A DNA stretch of 11,925 nt from Candidatus Poseidoniaceae archaeon (GCA_022451765.1 JAKUNY010000033.1:1-11925); one strand, 5' to 3'. Counted from the first letter of the stretch, positions 1 to 6,527 are shown. Numbers and translations: made by a program. Notes: generated by a model from the letters alone, not told the origin.

Positions 1-357
1 CGAAATGCTGCAATTGACGCAGCAATTGATGCGGCGAGAGACGTCGGATTGCCAGACCGAGGATCTGCCTTTCGAGCGCTCATAGAAAACTGCTCATTGG
101 GCAAGAAGCCGGATCAAGTGCTCGCTGCCATTCATTATCTGCGAGACGTGGAAAAAATCTCAGACAGTCCGCCAAGAGTTGTTAACCAACTGTTCTCTGA
201 CGCTGATATCGAACCTCCAGGCAATCTCAGTCTCTATCTCAACCGACTAAAGGAACGTGGATTATTGATGGTACCAATTCAATATGGAGACAAAAACCGT
301 TTCTCGCTCTTGACCAGCGCTGGAAAGGCACACCTCGATAAACAATCAACTTCCTGA
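1..357 (+). CDS. Winged-helix-like protein, C-terminal part (5' end outside window)
   Basis: The frame is open from the first base of the window to a TGA at 355-357. A TTG at 49 could start it, but the codons before it (Ala/Asp-rich, reading AAID AAID AARD) look coding, so I treat the gene as cut by the window edge. The C-terminal ~75 residues look like a winged helix-turn-helix: helices around DQVLAAIHYLRDV and PRVVNQLF, a likely recognition helix in LSLYLNRLKERGLL, then a two-strand wing (VPIQYGDKNRFSLLTSAGKAHL). That points to DNA binding or to a wHTH domain on the end of a larger protein, but I do not recognise the family. The next gene begins 7 bases after the stop, so the two are probably co-transcribed. 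Confidence 0.6.
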   Translation, partial: RNAAIDAAIDAARDVGLPDRGSAFRALIENCSLGKKPDQVLAAIHYLRDVEKISDSPPRVVNQLFSDADIEPPGNLSLYLNRLKERGLLMVPIQYGDKNRFSLLTSAGKAHLDKQSTS

Positions 358-364
358 GCGCCTT

Positions 365-823
365 ATGGTAATGTCCGGCGGAGGGGCGGGTGCCCCCCGA
401 GACGACCCCGCCTCTGAAAAATCAGAAATCATTGATTGCTCCTACCAGAATCACACAAAGGCAATTTTCAGAAAGGGGCGTCACCGCGGTTCTTCATTTA
501 GAAGAGCAATTCTCGACGAGGCGGATTTAACAGAAGGTGATTTTTCAGACTGCGATTTCCGTCGCGCCTCGATGGTTGAAGCTGATTTGATGAAGTCAGC
601 CTTCGACGGAGCAGATTTTCGAGGTGCTGATCTAAGAAAGGCACGATGCAATCTTTCCAACTTTCGGAACTGTAAGATGGAAGGAGCTGACCTCAGGGGA
701 ATACGGGGCAAATATGCTATCTGGCAAGGAAGTGATTGGTGGAACGCAATCCTCAATGAAGACCTGAAGAAGGCCTTAGCAAAGAAATGGCCAAGGCCCG
801 ACAATCATTCGGATTCGTCCTGA
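365..823 (+). CDS. Pentapeptide-repeat protein
   Basis: This 152-residue protein is built from tandem A(D/N)(L/F)XX pentapeptides. Large or hydrophobic centre residues recur every five positions from F45 to L110 (F45, L50, L55, F60, F65, M70, L75, F80, F85, L90, C95, F100, M105, L110), 14 in register. Such runs fold into a right-handed quadrilateral beta-helix of about three and a half coils. The N-terminal ~40 residues are Gly/charged and probably disordered; the tail (SDWWNAIL then a Lys-rich helix) resembles the cap seen in many family members. Some members mimic DNA and protect gyrase, but nothing here shows that role. No signal peptide is visible, so it is probably cytoplasmic. ATG at 371 is an alternative start; neither has a clear ribosome site. 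The 3' end overlaps the convergent membrane gene by 19 bases. Confidence 0.85.
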   Translation: MVMSGGGAGAPRDDPASEKSEIIDCSYQNHTKAIFRKGRHRGSSFRRAILDEADLTEGDFSDCDFRRASMVEADLMKSAFDGADFRGADLRKARCNLSNFRNCKMEGADLRGIRGKYAIWQGSDWWNAILNEDLKKALAKKWPRPDNHSDSS

Positions 824-1410
824 ACAAGTTCAACGGCATTTGCTTCATCAAAAGCCAACCTCGCCCTTGCGTTTATCAAGGGAAGTAGAGCCAAGGCTCC
901 ACATAAAAAGGTACAAACTCCGCAAAGATACCCTGTAATTTCATAGGTCTGAATAAGCATGGAATCATGAAGATGTTCTCTCGCAGCGTCATGGATAATC
1001 ACATTTCCGAATATTCCGCCGACAAGTGCAATTGTAGATCCTGCGAGTGCTAATTTTCCTCCGAGCGGCTTCATAAGATACAACAACACGCTTCCCACAA
1101 TGACGAGAATGCTGCCCAAGCCCAATGAGGCTCCACGAATCAGATATCCGTTCTCTTCATTCACCCCTTTGTGAAATTCTTGAAATTGCTCAATGCTTAG
1201 ATTCTCTCCTTGTTGATTCGGAACATTGATCAGTGTCTCAATCTGACTATCTGAGAGTGCTTCAGAGCCATGATTTGATAAATCTGCATAACCGAGAATT
1301 GCAAAAAATATTCCTCCAAGGAGGAGAAGAATAGCGACTGTCTTTGGACCTTTGCGGTCCGGTCGGACAGCGAACATATCTGGGGCGTCTCCACTCATCA
1401 TTTCATTCAT
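805..1410 (-). CDS. Four-helix membrane protein of unknown function
   Basis: This 201-residue protein has four predicted membrane segments, at about residues 24-43, 91-113, 116-140 and 157-180. A ~45-residue polar loop (44-90, rich in Gln, Glu and Asn) lies between the first two, and both termini are charged and probably cytoplasmic. The second and third helices are Gly/Ser-rich, which suggests close packing. No catalytic motif or known family is recognised. The ATG at 1408-1410 lies inside the 3' end of the upstream thioesterase gene (8-base overlap), so the two are almost certainly one transcription unit and may be translationally coupled. The 3' end overlaps the opposing pentapeptide gene. 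Confidence 0.75.
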   Translation of the reverse strand: MNEMMSGDAPDMFAVRPDRKGPKTVAILLLLGGIFFAILGYADLSNHGSEALSDSQIETLINVPNQQGENLSIEQFQEFHKGVNEENGYLIRGASLGLGSILVIVGSVLLYLMKPLGGKLALAGSTIALVGGIFGNVIIHDAAREHLHDSMLIQTYEITGYLCGVCTFLCGALALLPLINARARLAFDEANAVELVQDESE

Positions 1411-1819
1411 CTCTTTTACAATTTGAAAGTGCTTGACGTAAATCCTCTGGAATTGATTGGCGTTTCATTGATTCCATGTTGACGCATACTGTCACCTGAG
1501 AAGAGGTCCAGAGTAATTCTCGATTCTGATTATGAAATTCATAGCACCATGTACAGGATGACTCTCCGACTGCGTCAATCCATATCGTTGCAGTAATCGT
1601 ATCCCCGTAGCGTAATGGTGCATGGAAATCGGACTCAACGTGGACGACGGGGAACCCAGTTTTCCGAATCAGGAGTAGGTCGGCGTACCGGACATCGCAA
1701 ATATGCGTCCAAGCATCCTCAAAAAAACGGTGTGCAAGATCGAAAATCCTCGGATAATACGCAATGTTTGCCAAGTCAACCATGGGGAAATCAACACCCC
1801 GCTTAACTTGAACTGCCAT
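1403..1819 (-). CDS. Hotdog-fold acyl-CoA thioesterase (4HBT/YbgC-like)
   Basis: The 138-residue length fits the 4-hydroxybenzoyl-CoA thioesterase family, which hydrolyses acyl-CoA or acyl-carrier thioesters. The N-terminal block VDLANIAYYPRIFDLAHRFFE aligns with the family pattern (CDPAGIVYFPNYF in the Pseudomonas enzyme); D15 falls where the catalytic aspartate sits, and the following long helix is the hotdog helix. The rest reads as beta strands: FPVVHVESDFHAPLRYGDTI and then a strand-rich half ending VTVCVNMESMKRQSIPEDL, also typical. No signal peptide, so cytoplasmic. The real substrate cannot be told; acyl or aryl CoA esters are likely. The ATG at 1817-1819 is the first in a run following a weak TATA-like element near 1841-1848. 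The gene overlaps the downstream membrane-protein gene by 8 bases. Confidence 0.85.
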   Translation of the reverse strand: MAVQVKRGVDFPMVDLANIAYYPRIFDLAHRFFEDAWTHICDVRYADLLLIRKTGFPVVHVESDFHAPLRYGDTITATIWIDAVGESSCTWCYEFHNQNRELLWTSSQVTVCVNMESMKRQSIPEDLRQALSNCKRDE

Positions 1820-1884
1820 GCAGCGTCTAAAGGAAGAAGCAGTATGAACTCTTGTACGAGCCAGCGGCTTGCATTCCGTTGTGC

Positions 1885-1890
1885 TTATAT
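1885..1890 (+). promoter_or_regulatory. Archaeal TATA-like box for tRNA-Arg
   Basis: TTATAT, in the context GCTTATATCAAG, lies 28-33 bases before the first base of the mature tRNA. That is the expected spacing of an archaeal box A to a start site just ahead of the tRNA. The assignment is by motif and position only. Confidence 0.5.
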
Positions 1891-1917
1891 CAAGTCGGCA
1901 GGTGGAACAATTACCCC

Positions 1918-1994
1918 GGCCCCTTGGGGTAGTTTGGATATCCTTCGACCCTGCGGAGGTTGAGACCCGTGTTCGAATCGCGGAGGGGCCGCCA
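1918..1994 (+). tRNA. tRNA-Arg (anticodon GCG), CCA encoded
   Basis: A full cloverleaf can be drawn. The acceptor stem pairs GGCCCCT (1918-1924) with AGGGGCC (1984-1990). T8 and G9 follow, then a D arm with A14, G15, G18-G19 and A21. The anticodon stem CGACC/GGTTG encloses the loop CTGCGGA (1951-1957), giving U33 and anticodon GCG at 1953-1955. A four-base variable loop follows, then the T arm CCGTG-TTCGAAT-CGCGG. G73 is followed by a templated CCA at 1992-1994. A20 (1938) and C35 are known arginine identity determinants and support the Arg call for CGC/CGU codons. There is no intron. The opposing gene's stop codon begins two bases after the CCA. Confidence 0.93.
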
Positions 1995-1996
1995 AA

Positions 1997-2890
1997 TCAT
2001 GACGATGCTCGTTCCTGCTGGTCATTTTGAATTCGTAAGGCCACAGGAGCATGGTGTTTAGCAACCTCATGCATGAAATATTCATCTGACGCATATGGCT
2101 CATCATGAACAAGTACTCTGGGTGAATCTGACAGCAACTCTAGAATCGACAGTACGTCGTCGTAATGGTAGCTGTACTCGAACAGCGAGGAGTCATCCAC
2201 AACCTTTGTCCACTTTCTTTGGTTCTTTTTCTTGAACCAAATGGAGTATCCATGAACCAATGGGTTCGAATCGGATACTCTCCATTTCCAGCCGTCTGTT
2301 CCTTTGATTTCTGCAGCCGATTCTTCTGGCTTGAATTCGGCTGCAGTTGTTGACTCAATCCAGGTCTTCATGACTGCTGATGCAGGGCTAACACTCAGCC
2401 CATACAATTGCAACATCGCTCTTCTCAGAGGGCCGTGAGCAGGTTGGTGGATGAATTTGTCATCGTTGAGGAGCATCAAAAAATAGGAATCGAGAACATC
2501 GCATCCAGGCAAGTCGGCGACGTTCCTGTAGTCTGGCTGGATGCAAACGGATGACTCTCTTCCCTTCAGCTCGCCCTTCCTGGTTGTTTTTGTTGCCTGA
2601 AGTCCACTCCCACCAGCAAATGGATTCTTCAATTTTGATAGAACAGCATCTAGCGGAATGGTGTAGGTTGCAAGATTACCCAGAACGATGATGTTCTCGA
2701 CATCGAAAATAATCCTGTCTGGGTTTTTGTTGATGGTCTTTATCAAATAATCAAATGAAGTCTGCATTGCTGAAAAGCTGGCATCAATTTTTCCTTGGAA
2801 TTGTTTCAGTTTCATGGCTTGATAGTCTGATGAGGAAGAGGGTTGCTCAATCTCGTCTTCGTCTTGCGCAAGCAGAAATGGTTCGTCCAT
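1997..2890 (-). CDS. Hypothetical protein, about 297 residues
   Basis: I do not recognise this protein. From ATG at 2888-2890 it is 297 residues; an upstream TTG at 2906-2908 would add six. The first ~25 residues are acidic and Ser-rich, probably disordered. A helical segment (QAMKLKQFQGKIDASFSAMQTSFDYLIKTI) follows, then a hydrophobic strand region (RIIFDVENIIVLGNLATYTIPLDAVLSKL). The middle holds a Cys-containing patch (SSVCIQPDYRNVADLPGCDVLDSYFLMLL), and the last third is Trp/Tyr/Lys-rich (WKWRVS, YSIWFKKKNQRKW). There is no signal peptide or membrane helix, so it is probably cytoplasmic. The gene follows the HAD phosphatase gene closely and is probably in the same transcript. The 3' end stops two bases short of the tRNA on the other strand. 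Confidence 0.7.
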   Translation of the reverse strand: MDEPFLLAQDEDEIEQPSSSSDYQAMKLKQFQGKIDASFSAMQTSFDYLIKTINKNPDRIIFDVENIIVLGNLATYTIPLDAVLSKLKNPFAGGSGLQATKTTRKGELKGRESSVCIQPDYRNVADLPGCDVLDSYFLMLLNDDKFIHQPAHGPLRRAMLQLYGLSVSPASAVMKTWIESTTAAEFKPEESAAEIKGTDGWKWRVSDSNPLVHGYSIWFKKKNQRKWTKVVDDSSLFEYSYHYDDVLSILELLSDSPRVLVHDEPYASDEYFMHEVAKHHAPVALRIQNDQQERASS

Positions 2891-2920
2891 GCATACACTT
2901 GCATTCAAGAGTATTTGAAG

Positions 2921-3592
2921 TCATGAAGGCCAGTAAACAATGTCCCAACTGTGTTGGTTTGCATGTTTTTCAAGTGAAGATTCTGGATTTACAGCGATGG
3001 CATGGCCGCATATCTGCATAAACCATGAGTCAGCAAGCGTGTTCCCATATCCATAACACTTTGAAAGATCATGTCCATTCTCGGCTGCATCTTGTTGAAC
3101 AATGGGAACTTTACCCTTTCTTCGAGGGACTGACCAACCTCGTTCTGAGCCTGAGAGCCAGCCCGTTCGTAATTTAGGCCCGCAACCGTATACTTCGTCC
3201 ATTCCGAGAACTCGAGCCATCGCCTCGGCCATCGGAGCGACTGTTGCAGTAACCAAGACCAATCTGTGCCCTTGATTACGATGCCACTCTAGTCGTTCCC
3301 AAGCTCCTTGCGAAACCTTTGCTTTGAGGGTCGAGGTTGCAATTTCATCGGAATATTGTTCCAAAACGCGCCATGAAGCGAGAGACAGGTGGCCGCGATT
3401 GCGGAGGGCATCGTATGGCGCCTTGCCCGTGAGGAGACCGAAGGTCGTTCCTAGAGTCCATGCAACTGTCGCATGTGGAATCCTCCATGGCCTACGTCTC
3501 GCAAGAAGACCTGTAAGGGTCTTTTCGCTCGACGCATTCAACAATGTTCCGTCGAGATCGAAGTATGCTGCCACCTCCGATGTCTCGCCCAT
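2921..3592 (-). CDS. HAD superfamily subfamily IB phosphatase (SerB/CicA-like)
   Basis: This 223-residue soluble protein has the HAD phosphatase motifs in order. Motif I is FDLDGTL, with nucleophile D12 and acid/base D14. Motif II is LVLVTAT with T115. A motif III lysine is likely K159 or K161. Motif IV is YGYGNTLADSWFM with D188. The ending (HAIAVNPESSLEKHANQHSWDIV) is the typical close of the IB subfamily that holds phosphoserine phosphatase-like enzymes and the phosphatase half of some acyltransferase fusions. A helical cap at residues ~18-100 fits type C1. The usual first Asp of the motif IV DSxxD signature is Asn here (N184), which leaves one clear metal-binding acid. The substrate cannot be told; a small phospho-metabolite or lipid phosphate is plausible. 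It starts at ATG 3590-3592 and is probably co-transcribed with the downstream hypothetical gene. Confidence 0.85.
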   Translation of the reverse strand: MGETSEVAAYFDLDGTLLNASSEKTLTGLLARRRPWRIPHATVAWTLGTTFGLLTGKAPYDALRNRGHLSLASWRVLEQYSDEIATSTLKAKVSQGAWERLEWHRNQGHRLVLVTATVAPMAEAMARVLGMDEVYGCGPKLRTGWLSGSERGWSVPRRKGKVPIVQQDAAENGHDLSKCYGYGNTLADSWFMQICGHAIAVNPESSLEKHANQHSWDIVYWPS

Positions 3593-3676
3593 GTGTTACG
3601 TAGGTGAAATCGATTGAAGAGGTCGTCGGTTCAAAACCCCCGAATCTTGAAATCAAGCGATGCTGAGGCTTCGGCC

Positions 3677-5548
3677 ATGCAGCGGTTGGTGACGTGGATT
3701 CTTATCGCCTTCCTCGCTCTTCCATTCTCTGGATGTTTAGGAGAAGAGGCCGCTAATGCTTCTTCCGGAACGTATCTGATCGATTCGGAGTGGACAGTCA
3801 TTGCATTGGAAACGAAAAGTGAATATTATCCCGATGATGAAAATGTTTCTTGGGAAGTAACCTCTGATGACGTCATACAACAGGTCCAGGATGCAGGGGG
3901 CATTATTGTAGGAATCTCGATGTTGCTTGAATATCAAGAAGATGAGTCTGCAAATTTTGGTTTGTGCACGGGCTTAGAAAACAATGTTCCAGACACCATT
4001 TACGGAACCATTTCGAAGAATGATTGGACACTGACTCAAAATGAGTTGAACCCAGGCTCTCATGTTGTAAACCTCACTTGGCACAATCAATCATTGCTTG
4101 AGGTGGGCAATGTCACAGGGATGTCGGAAGATGAAATCATGAGCCAACTTGACCTTGGAGACGAGGTGTACGGAACATACAACATCAGCATCTTGGTTGA
4201 GGCAGACGCATTCAGTGGTGAACTCTGCACGCATACCGACAACGGAGAACAGGTTGAAAGCACAATCTCTCTCCTTGTCATCGACCTTGCGCTGAGTGGA
4301 GGGAATGGAATCACTTCATTTGCTGTTGGAGATGGCGAGATATCTATCCTGTTGTTTTCTCCTTGGTTCATAGGAATGTTTCTACTGGTTGCTTACCTTG
4401 TTAATCGAAAAGACTTGTACCAGCTCGGTGTTATCCTCGAAGAAGATGATAAGAGCGAACCGACCCAATTTTGGGAAGGAATTAACGAAGAAACGTCCAA
4501 AGGTGAAGGAAAAACTCTTGTTGAAAGTTACCAGGCCCGAGTTCTCACCCTAAGTGCTCTTTATGTGGCACAAGGCATTGCTTGGGGATTCATCACAGTC
4601 ACGTTTGTCACCTATCTCGCTGTCGAGGGCGTTGCAGCTGGTCAGTTAGCGTTCTTGCTCACGCTTGGAACATTCCCATGGTCTGTCAAATTCATTTGGG
4701 GCCCAGTCATCGATCGCTTCCAATTCCCAGAAATGGGGAAAAGACGACCATGGATTCTCATCGCACAAAGCGGCATGATTATTGTCCTAAGCTCAATGCT
4801 ATTGATTCCAAATATGGCTTCGAATGTGACTCTTGTGGGGGTTATGTTCCTTGTTTACAATGTCTTTACCGCATTGCAAGATGTTAGTACGGATGCCCTT
4901 GCAGTCGATGTTTTGCAACCTCATGAATTTGAAAAAGTCAACAGCTACATGTTCACATCGAAAGCAGTAGGCGGAATTATTGGAGGTGCTGGATTAGGAA
5001 CAATCATCGGAATTGTTGGCATTAAAGGAGCAATTGTCCTCCAAATCCCCATTCTCGTTGTCATTATGCTCGTTCCTTTGTTCATGACAGAGCGGCCTGG
5101 GGAGAAACTGTATCCATGGAGCGAATCCGTTGGAGATGGGAAGAAAAGCGAGAAACCTGAGGTGAAAAACTTCAGAGAGATATTCGACAACATCAAAATC
5201 GCGTTCTCTTTTAGATCTGCACAACTCGGTGTTCTTTTGAGTCTGATTATTTCACTGTCCTATTTCCTCATTCCTGTTCTGCCGCTTCTGTTTGTTCGTG
5301 AATTGGGGTGGACTGAGGAACAATTTAACGCTACGAAAGGGGGCATAATACTCATCGTTACGATGCTCGGCTACATGGTCGGTGGACAATTAGGAAAACA
5401 ATTTGGAGGAAAGGCCATCATCATTTACGCAGCATTCACGACTGCACTCGTGACTGCATTCTGGGGAATGAATGAGACTTTATGGAGCAACGGATTCTTC
5501 ATGATGACGATCTGGAGCATTCAGACGTTCGTATGGGCCATGGTTTAA
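3677..5548 (+). CDS. Lipoprotein-MFS fusion transporter, AmpG/AT-1-like, ended early by in-frame TAA
   Basis: The ATG at 3677 is preferred to an upstream in-frame TTG (3614) because it gives a clean lipoprotein signal: basic start, hydrophobic core, then LPFSGC with lipidation Cys at residue 20. Residues ~21-220 form an extracytoplasmic domain of strand-like character with six N-X-S/T sequons. A membrane helix (~221-242) and a charged linker lead into a major facilitator core from ~281. The motifs GIAWGFITVTFVTYL, LGTFPWSVKFIWGPVIDRF, GKRRPWILI and ALQDVSTDALAVDVL match the AmpG / acetyl-CoA transporter branch, whose members import muropeptides or acyl compounds by proton coupling. The frame hits TAA at 5546-5548 inside a membrane helix region and then continues in the same frame, so this is the N-terminal ~623 residues of a ~708-codon gene. 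The substrate is unknown. Confidence 0.85.
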   Translation: MQRLVTWILIAFLALPFSGCLGEEAANASSGTYLIDSEWTVIALETKSEYYPDDENVSWEVTSDDVIQQVQDAGGIIVGISMLLEYQEDESANFGLCTGLENNVPDTIYGTISKNDWTLTQNELNPGSHVVNLTWHNQSLLEVGNVTGMSEDEIMSQLDLGDEVYGTYNISILVEADAFSGELCTHTDNGEQVESTISLLVIDLALSGGNGITSFAVGDGEISILLFSPWFIGMFLLVAYLVNRKDLYQLGVILEEDDKSEPTQFWEGINEETSKGEGKTLVESYQARVLTLSALYVAQGIAWGFITVTFVTYLAVEGVAAGQLAFLLTLGTFPWSVKFIWGPVIDRFQFPEMGKRRPWILIAQSGMIIVLSSMLLIPNMASNVTLVGVMFLVYNVFTALQDVSTDALAVDVLQPHEFEKVNSYMFTSKAVGGIIGGAGLGTIIGIVGIKGAIVLQIPILVVIMLVPLFMTERPGEKLYPWSESVGDGKKSEKPEVKNFREIFDNIKIAFSFRSAQLGVLLSLIISLSYFLIPVLPLLFVRELGWTEEQFNATKGGIILIVTMLGYMVGGQLGKQFGGKAIIIYAAFTTALVTAFWGMNETLWSNGFFMMTIWSIQTFVWAMV

Positions 5549-5803
5549 ATCAACATTTACACGTTGATGATGCGAATTACATGGACTGAGGTAGGAGGCA
5601 GTCAATTTAATGGATACATGGCCATGATGAATCTTTCAGCAATCATTGGCTATCAGTTAACAGCACCACTTACTGCAAGATTTGACTACTCGACGTTGTT
5701 TTACATCGCTGCACTACTTGAGACAGTTGTTATCTTTGGAGCGATGTTTATCGATCCAGAAGAAACGCGACGAGAGATGGCAGAGCGACTTACTGAACAG
5801 TGA
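5549..5803 (+). pseudogene. C-terminal remnant of the MFS fusion, beyond the in-frame stop
   Basis: This is the same reading frame as the preceding MFS gene, directly after its TAA. The 84 codons (INIYTLMMRITWTEVGG through MAERLTEQ) complete the transporter: a TEVGGSQFNGYMAMMNLSAIIG segment matching the family's last-but-one helix pair (usual form ATQFALLSAL), then a helix (YIAALLETVVIFGAMFI) and a charged cytoplasmic tail. TTG at 5564 or ATG at 5567 could start a separate peptide, but neither has a ribosome site and the fragment makes no sense as an independent protein. It is either the 3' part of a gene broken by one substitution, a read-through product, or an assembly error. Confidence 0.75.
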
Positions 5804-5832
5804 AACCTCGCTATTCAAATCAGTTGATTTCA

Positions 5833-5878
5833 CCGAGGCCTTGCAGTAAAAAGATATACAGTAGGGCCTTCGGTTTTT
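5833..5878 (+). terminator. Possible hairpin plus T-run terminator after the MFS gene
   Basis: CCGAGGCC (5833-5840) pairs with GGCCTTCGG (5865-5873) with one bulged T, and TTTTT follows at 5874-5878. Archaeal transcription stops mainly at T-runs, so this may end the MFS transcript. The 24-base loop also holds the TATA-like box of the next gene, so the two functions would overlap. It could be chance. Confidence 0.3.
5850..5858 (+). promoter_or_regulatory. TATA-like box for the small membrane protein gene
   Basis: AAAGATATA in an A-rich context (GTAAAAAGATATAC) is centred about 27 bases before the ATG at 5882. This is the spacing expected if transcription starts at or just before the start codon, giving a leaderless mRNA. 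Confidence 0.55.
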
Positions 5879-5881
5879 ACA

Positions 5882-6148
5882 ATGTCAAGAAATTGGAATA
5901 AAATATGGAGATACGTACACCTCAGTGTTGGGCTGATTCTAGTCGTATACCATGCACGAATAGCGTGGTATCACAATGGTTTCATTGATTCTGTTTGGTC
6001 AGCGAGCACGGATAAGTTTGTTTCAACGACGCTCATTTTTCTTGTAATGTGGACAGGGTTGGCGAAATGGCCAATTTATCCGTGGTACAAGAAGCGGCAG
6101 AATCGAAAAAAGAGGCGTCAAAAAGAACTCGCTGCTGCAGCGAAATGA
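5882..6148 (+). CDS. Small two-helix membrane protein, unknown function
   Basis: This 88-residue protein has two predicted membrane segments, about residues 11-30 (YVHLSVGLILVVYHARIAWY) and 46-68 (FVSTTLIFLVMWTGLAKWPIY), joined by a short polar loop. The tail is strongly basic (KKRQNRKKRRQKE) and ends in an Ala run, so by the positive-inside rule both termini should be cytoplasmic. Two histidines (H13 and H24) in the first helix might bind haem or metal, but nothing proves it. No family is recognised. The ATG follows a good TATA-like box at leaderless spacing, so the gene has its own promoter and is not simply a tail of the transporter unit. Confidence 0.75.
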   Translation: MSRNWNKIWRYVHLSVGLILVVYHARIAWYHNGFIDSVWSASTDKFVSTTLIFLVMWTGLAKWPIYPWYKKRQNRKKRRQKELAAAAK

Positions 6149-6196
6149 TGCCCTAGACGTGAACAATCGACGCGCGAATTGGCCATCAAACCCGCA

Positions 6197-6478
6197 TTAC
6201 TCAAATTTCGATTCGGTCTCAAGACAACCGTACACTCGTCGTCCTGCGCGATGGTCTTGCCACCAAGTCAATCGATCTCCGAGGTGTCTCGGGATAAAGA
6301 AACCAACCTTGCGGGGCGTTAACCCATGATTTCGCATGGTCCGGTCATGCGATAGATTTGCTACAATGGACTGGGCCGAACACCCTGGATTTGCAGTTAC
6401 AAATCGCATAATCTCTTCTTTCAGTCGTTCAAAGCGCGCTTTTTTCTGGGAGCCCTTACCCAATCTTCTTGGAGACAT
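6197..6478 (-). CDS. Small winged-helix-like, probably DNA-binding protein
   Basis: This 93-residue basic protein opens with a Lys/Arg-rich tail (SPRRLGKGSQKKARFERLKE). It then reads as a helical domain, EEIMRFVTANPGCSAQSIVANLS, followed by a turn and a second helical/strand part (LTPRKVGFFIPRHL, WWQDHRAGRRVYGC). The phrase NPGCSAQSIVANL looks like the helix-turn-helix opening of a winged-helix domain, and RRVYGC fits a wing strand, so DNA binding is likely but not proven. There is no signal peptide. The ATG at 6476-6478 has a TATA-like element about 27 bases upstream, and a perfect palindrome sits between them, which suggests self-regulation. Confidence 0.7.
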   Translation of the reverse strand: MSPRRLGKGSQKKARFERLKEEIMRFVTANPGCSAQSIVANLSHDRTMRNHGLTPRKVGFFIPRHLGDRLTWWQDHRAGRRVYGCLETESKFE

Positions 6479-6481
6479 AAG

Positions 6482-6495
6482 CGCAAATGTTTGCG
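6482..6495. promoter_or_regulatory. Perfect palindrome at the start of the wHTH-like gene (candidate operator)
   Basis: CGCAAA-TG-TTTGCG is a perfect inverted repeat with six-base arms. It ends four bases before the minus-strand start codon at 6478 and lies between that codon and the TATA-like box, so a bound protein would block the transcription start. The neighbouring gene encodes a likely DNA-binding protein, so autoregulation is the simplest reading (inference). Confidence 0.45.
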
Positions 6496-6500
6496 TTTAC

Positions 6501-6510
6501 ACTTATCAAA
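6501..6510 (-). promoter_or_regulatory. TATA-like box for the wHTH-like gene
   Basis: On the minus strand this reads TTTGATAAGT, centred about 27 bases ahead of the ATG at 6478. The spacing fits a leaderless archaeal transcript. The match is moderate. Confidence 0.4.
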
Positions 6511-6516
6511 CAAATG

Positions 6517-6527
6517 GGGGTATCCCC
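6517..6527. repeat. GC-rich inverted repeat GGGG-TAT-CCCC
   Basis: A four-base-arm palindrome with a three-base centre sits exactly at the 3' end of the unknown gene that stops at 6527, and just upstream of the wHTH-like promoter. It is too short for a strong hairpin and has no good T-run behind it. It may be a weak transcript end or an upstream operator half; purpose unknown. Confidence 0.3.

Noticed and set aside
481..804. 107-codon minus-strand open frame under the pentapeptide gene
   Set aside because: Its periodic Ser/Ala/Arg content simply mirrors the repeat codons of the real gene on the other strand.
2262..2280. GGGTTCGAATCGG, resembling a tRNA T loop
   Set aside because: The stem pairs badly beyond the first base and it lies inside the unrecognised minus-strand coding region.
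3629..3646. T-arm-like GGTTCAAAACCCCC that might end a second tRNA
   Set aside because: The flanking stem does not pair well and no acceptor partner, D arm or anticodon arm is found in the preceding ~70 bases.
5546..5548. Recoded stop codon such as pyrrolysine or selenocysteine
   Set aside because: The codon is TAA, whereas those systems use TAG and TGA, and no recoding element is visible after it.
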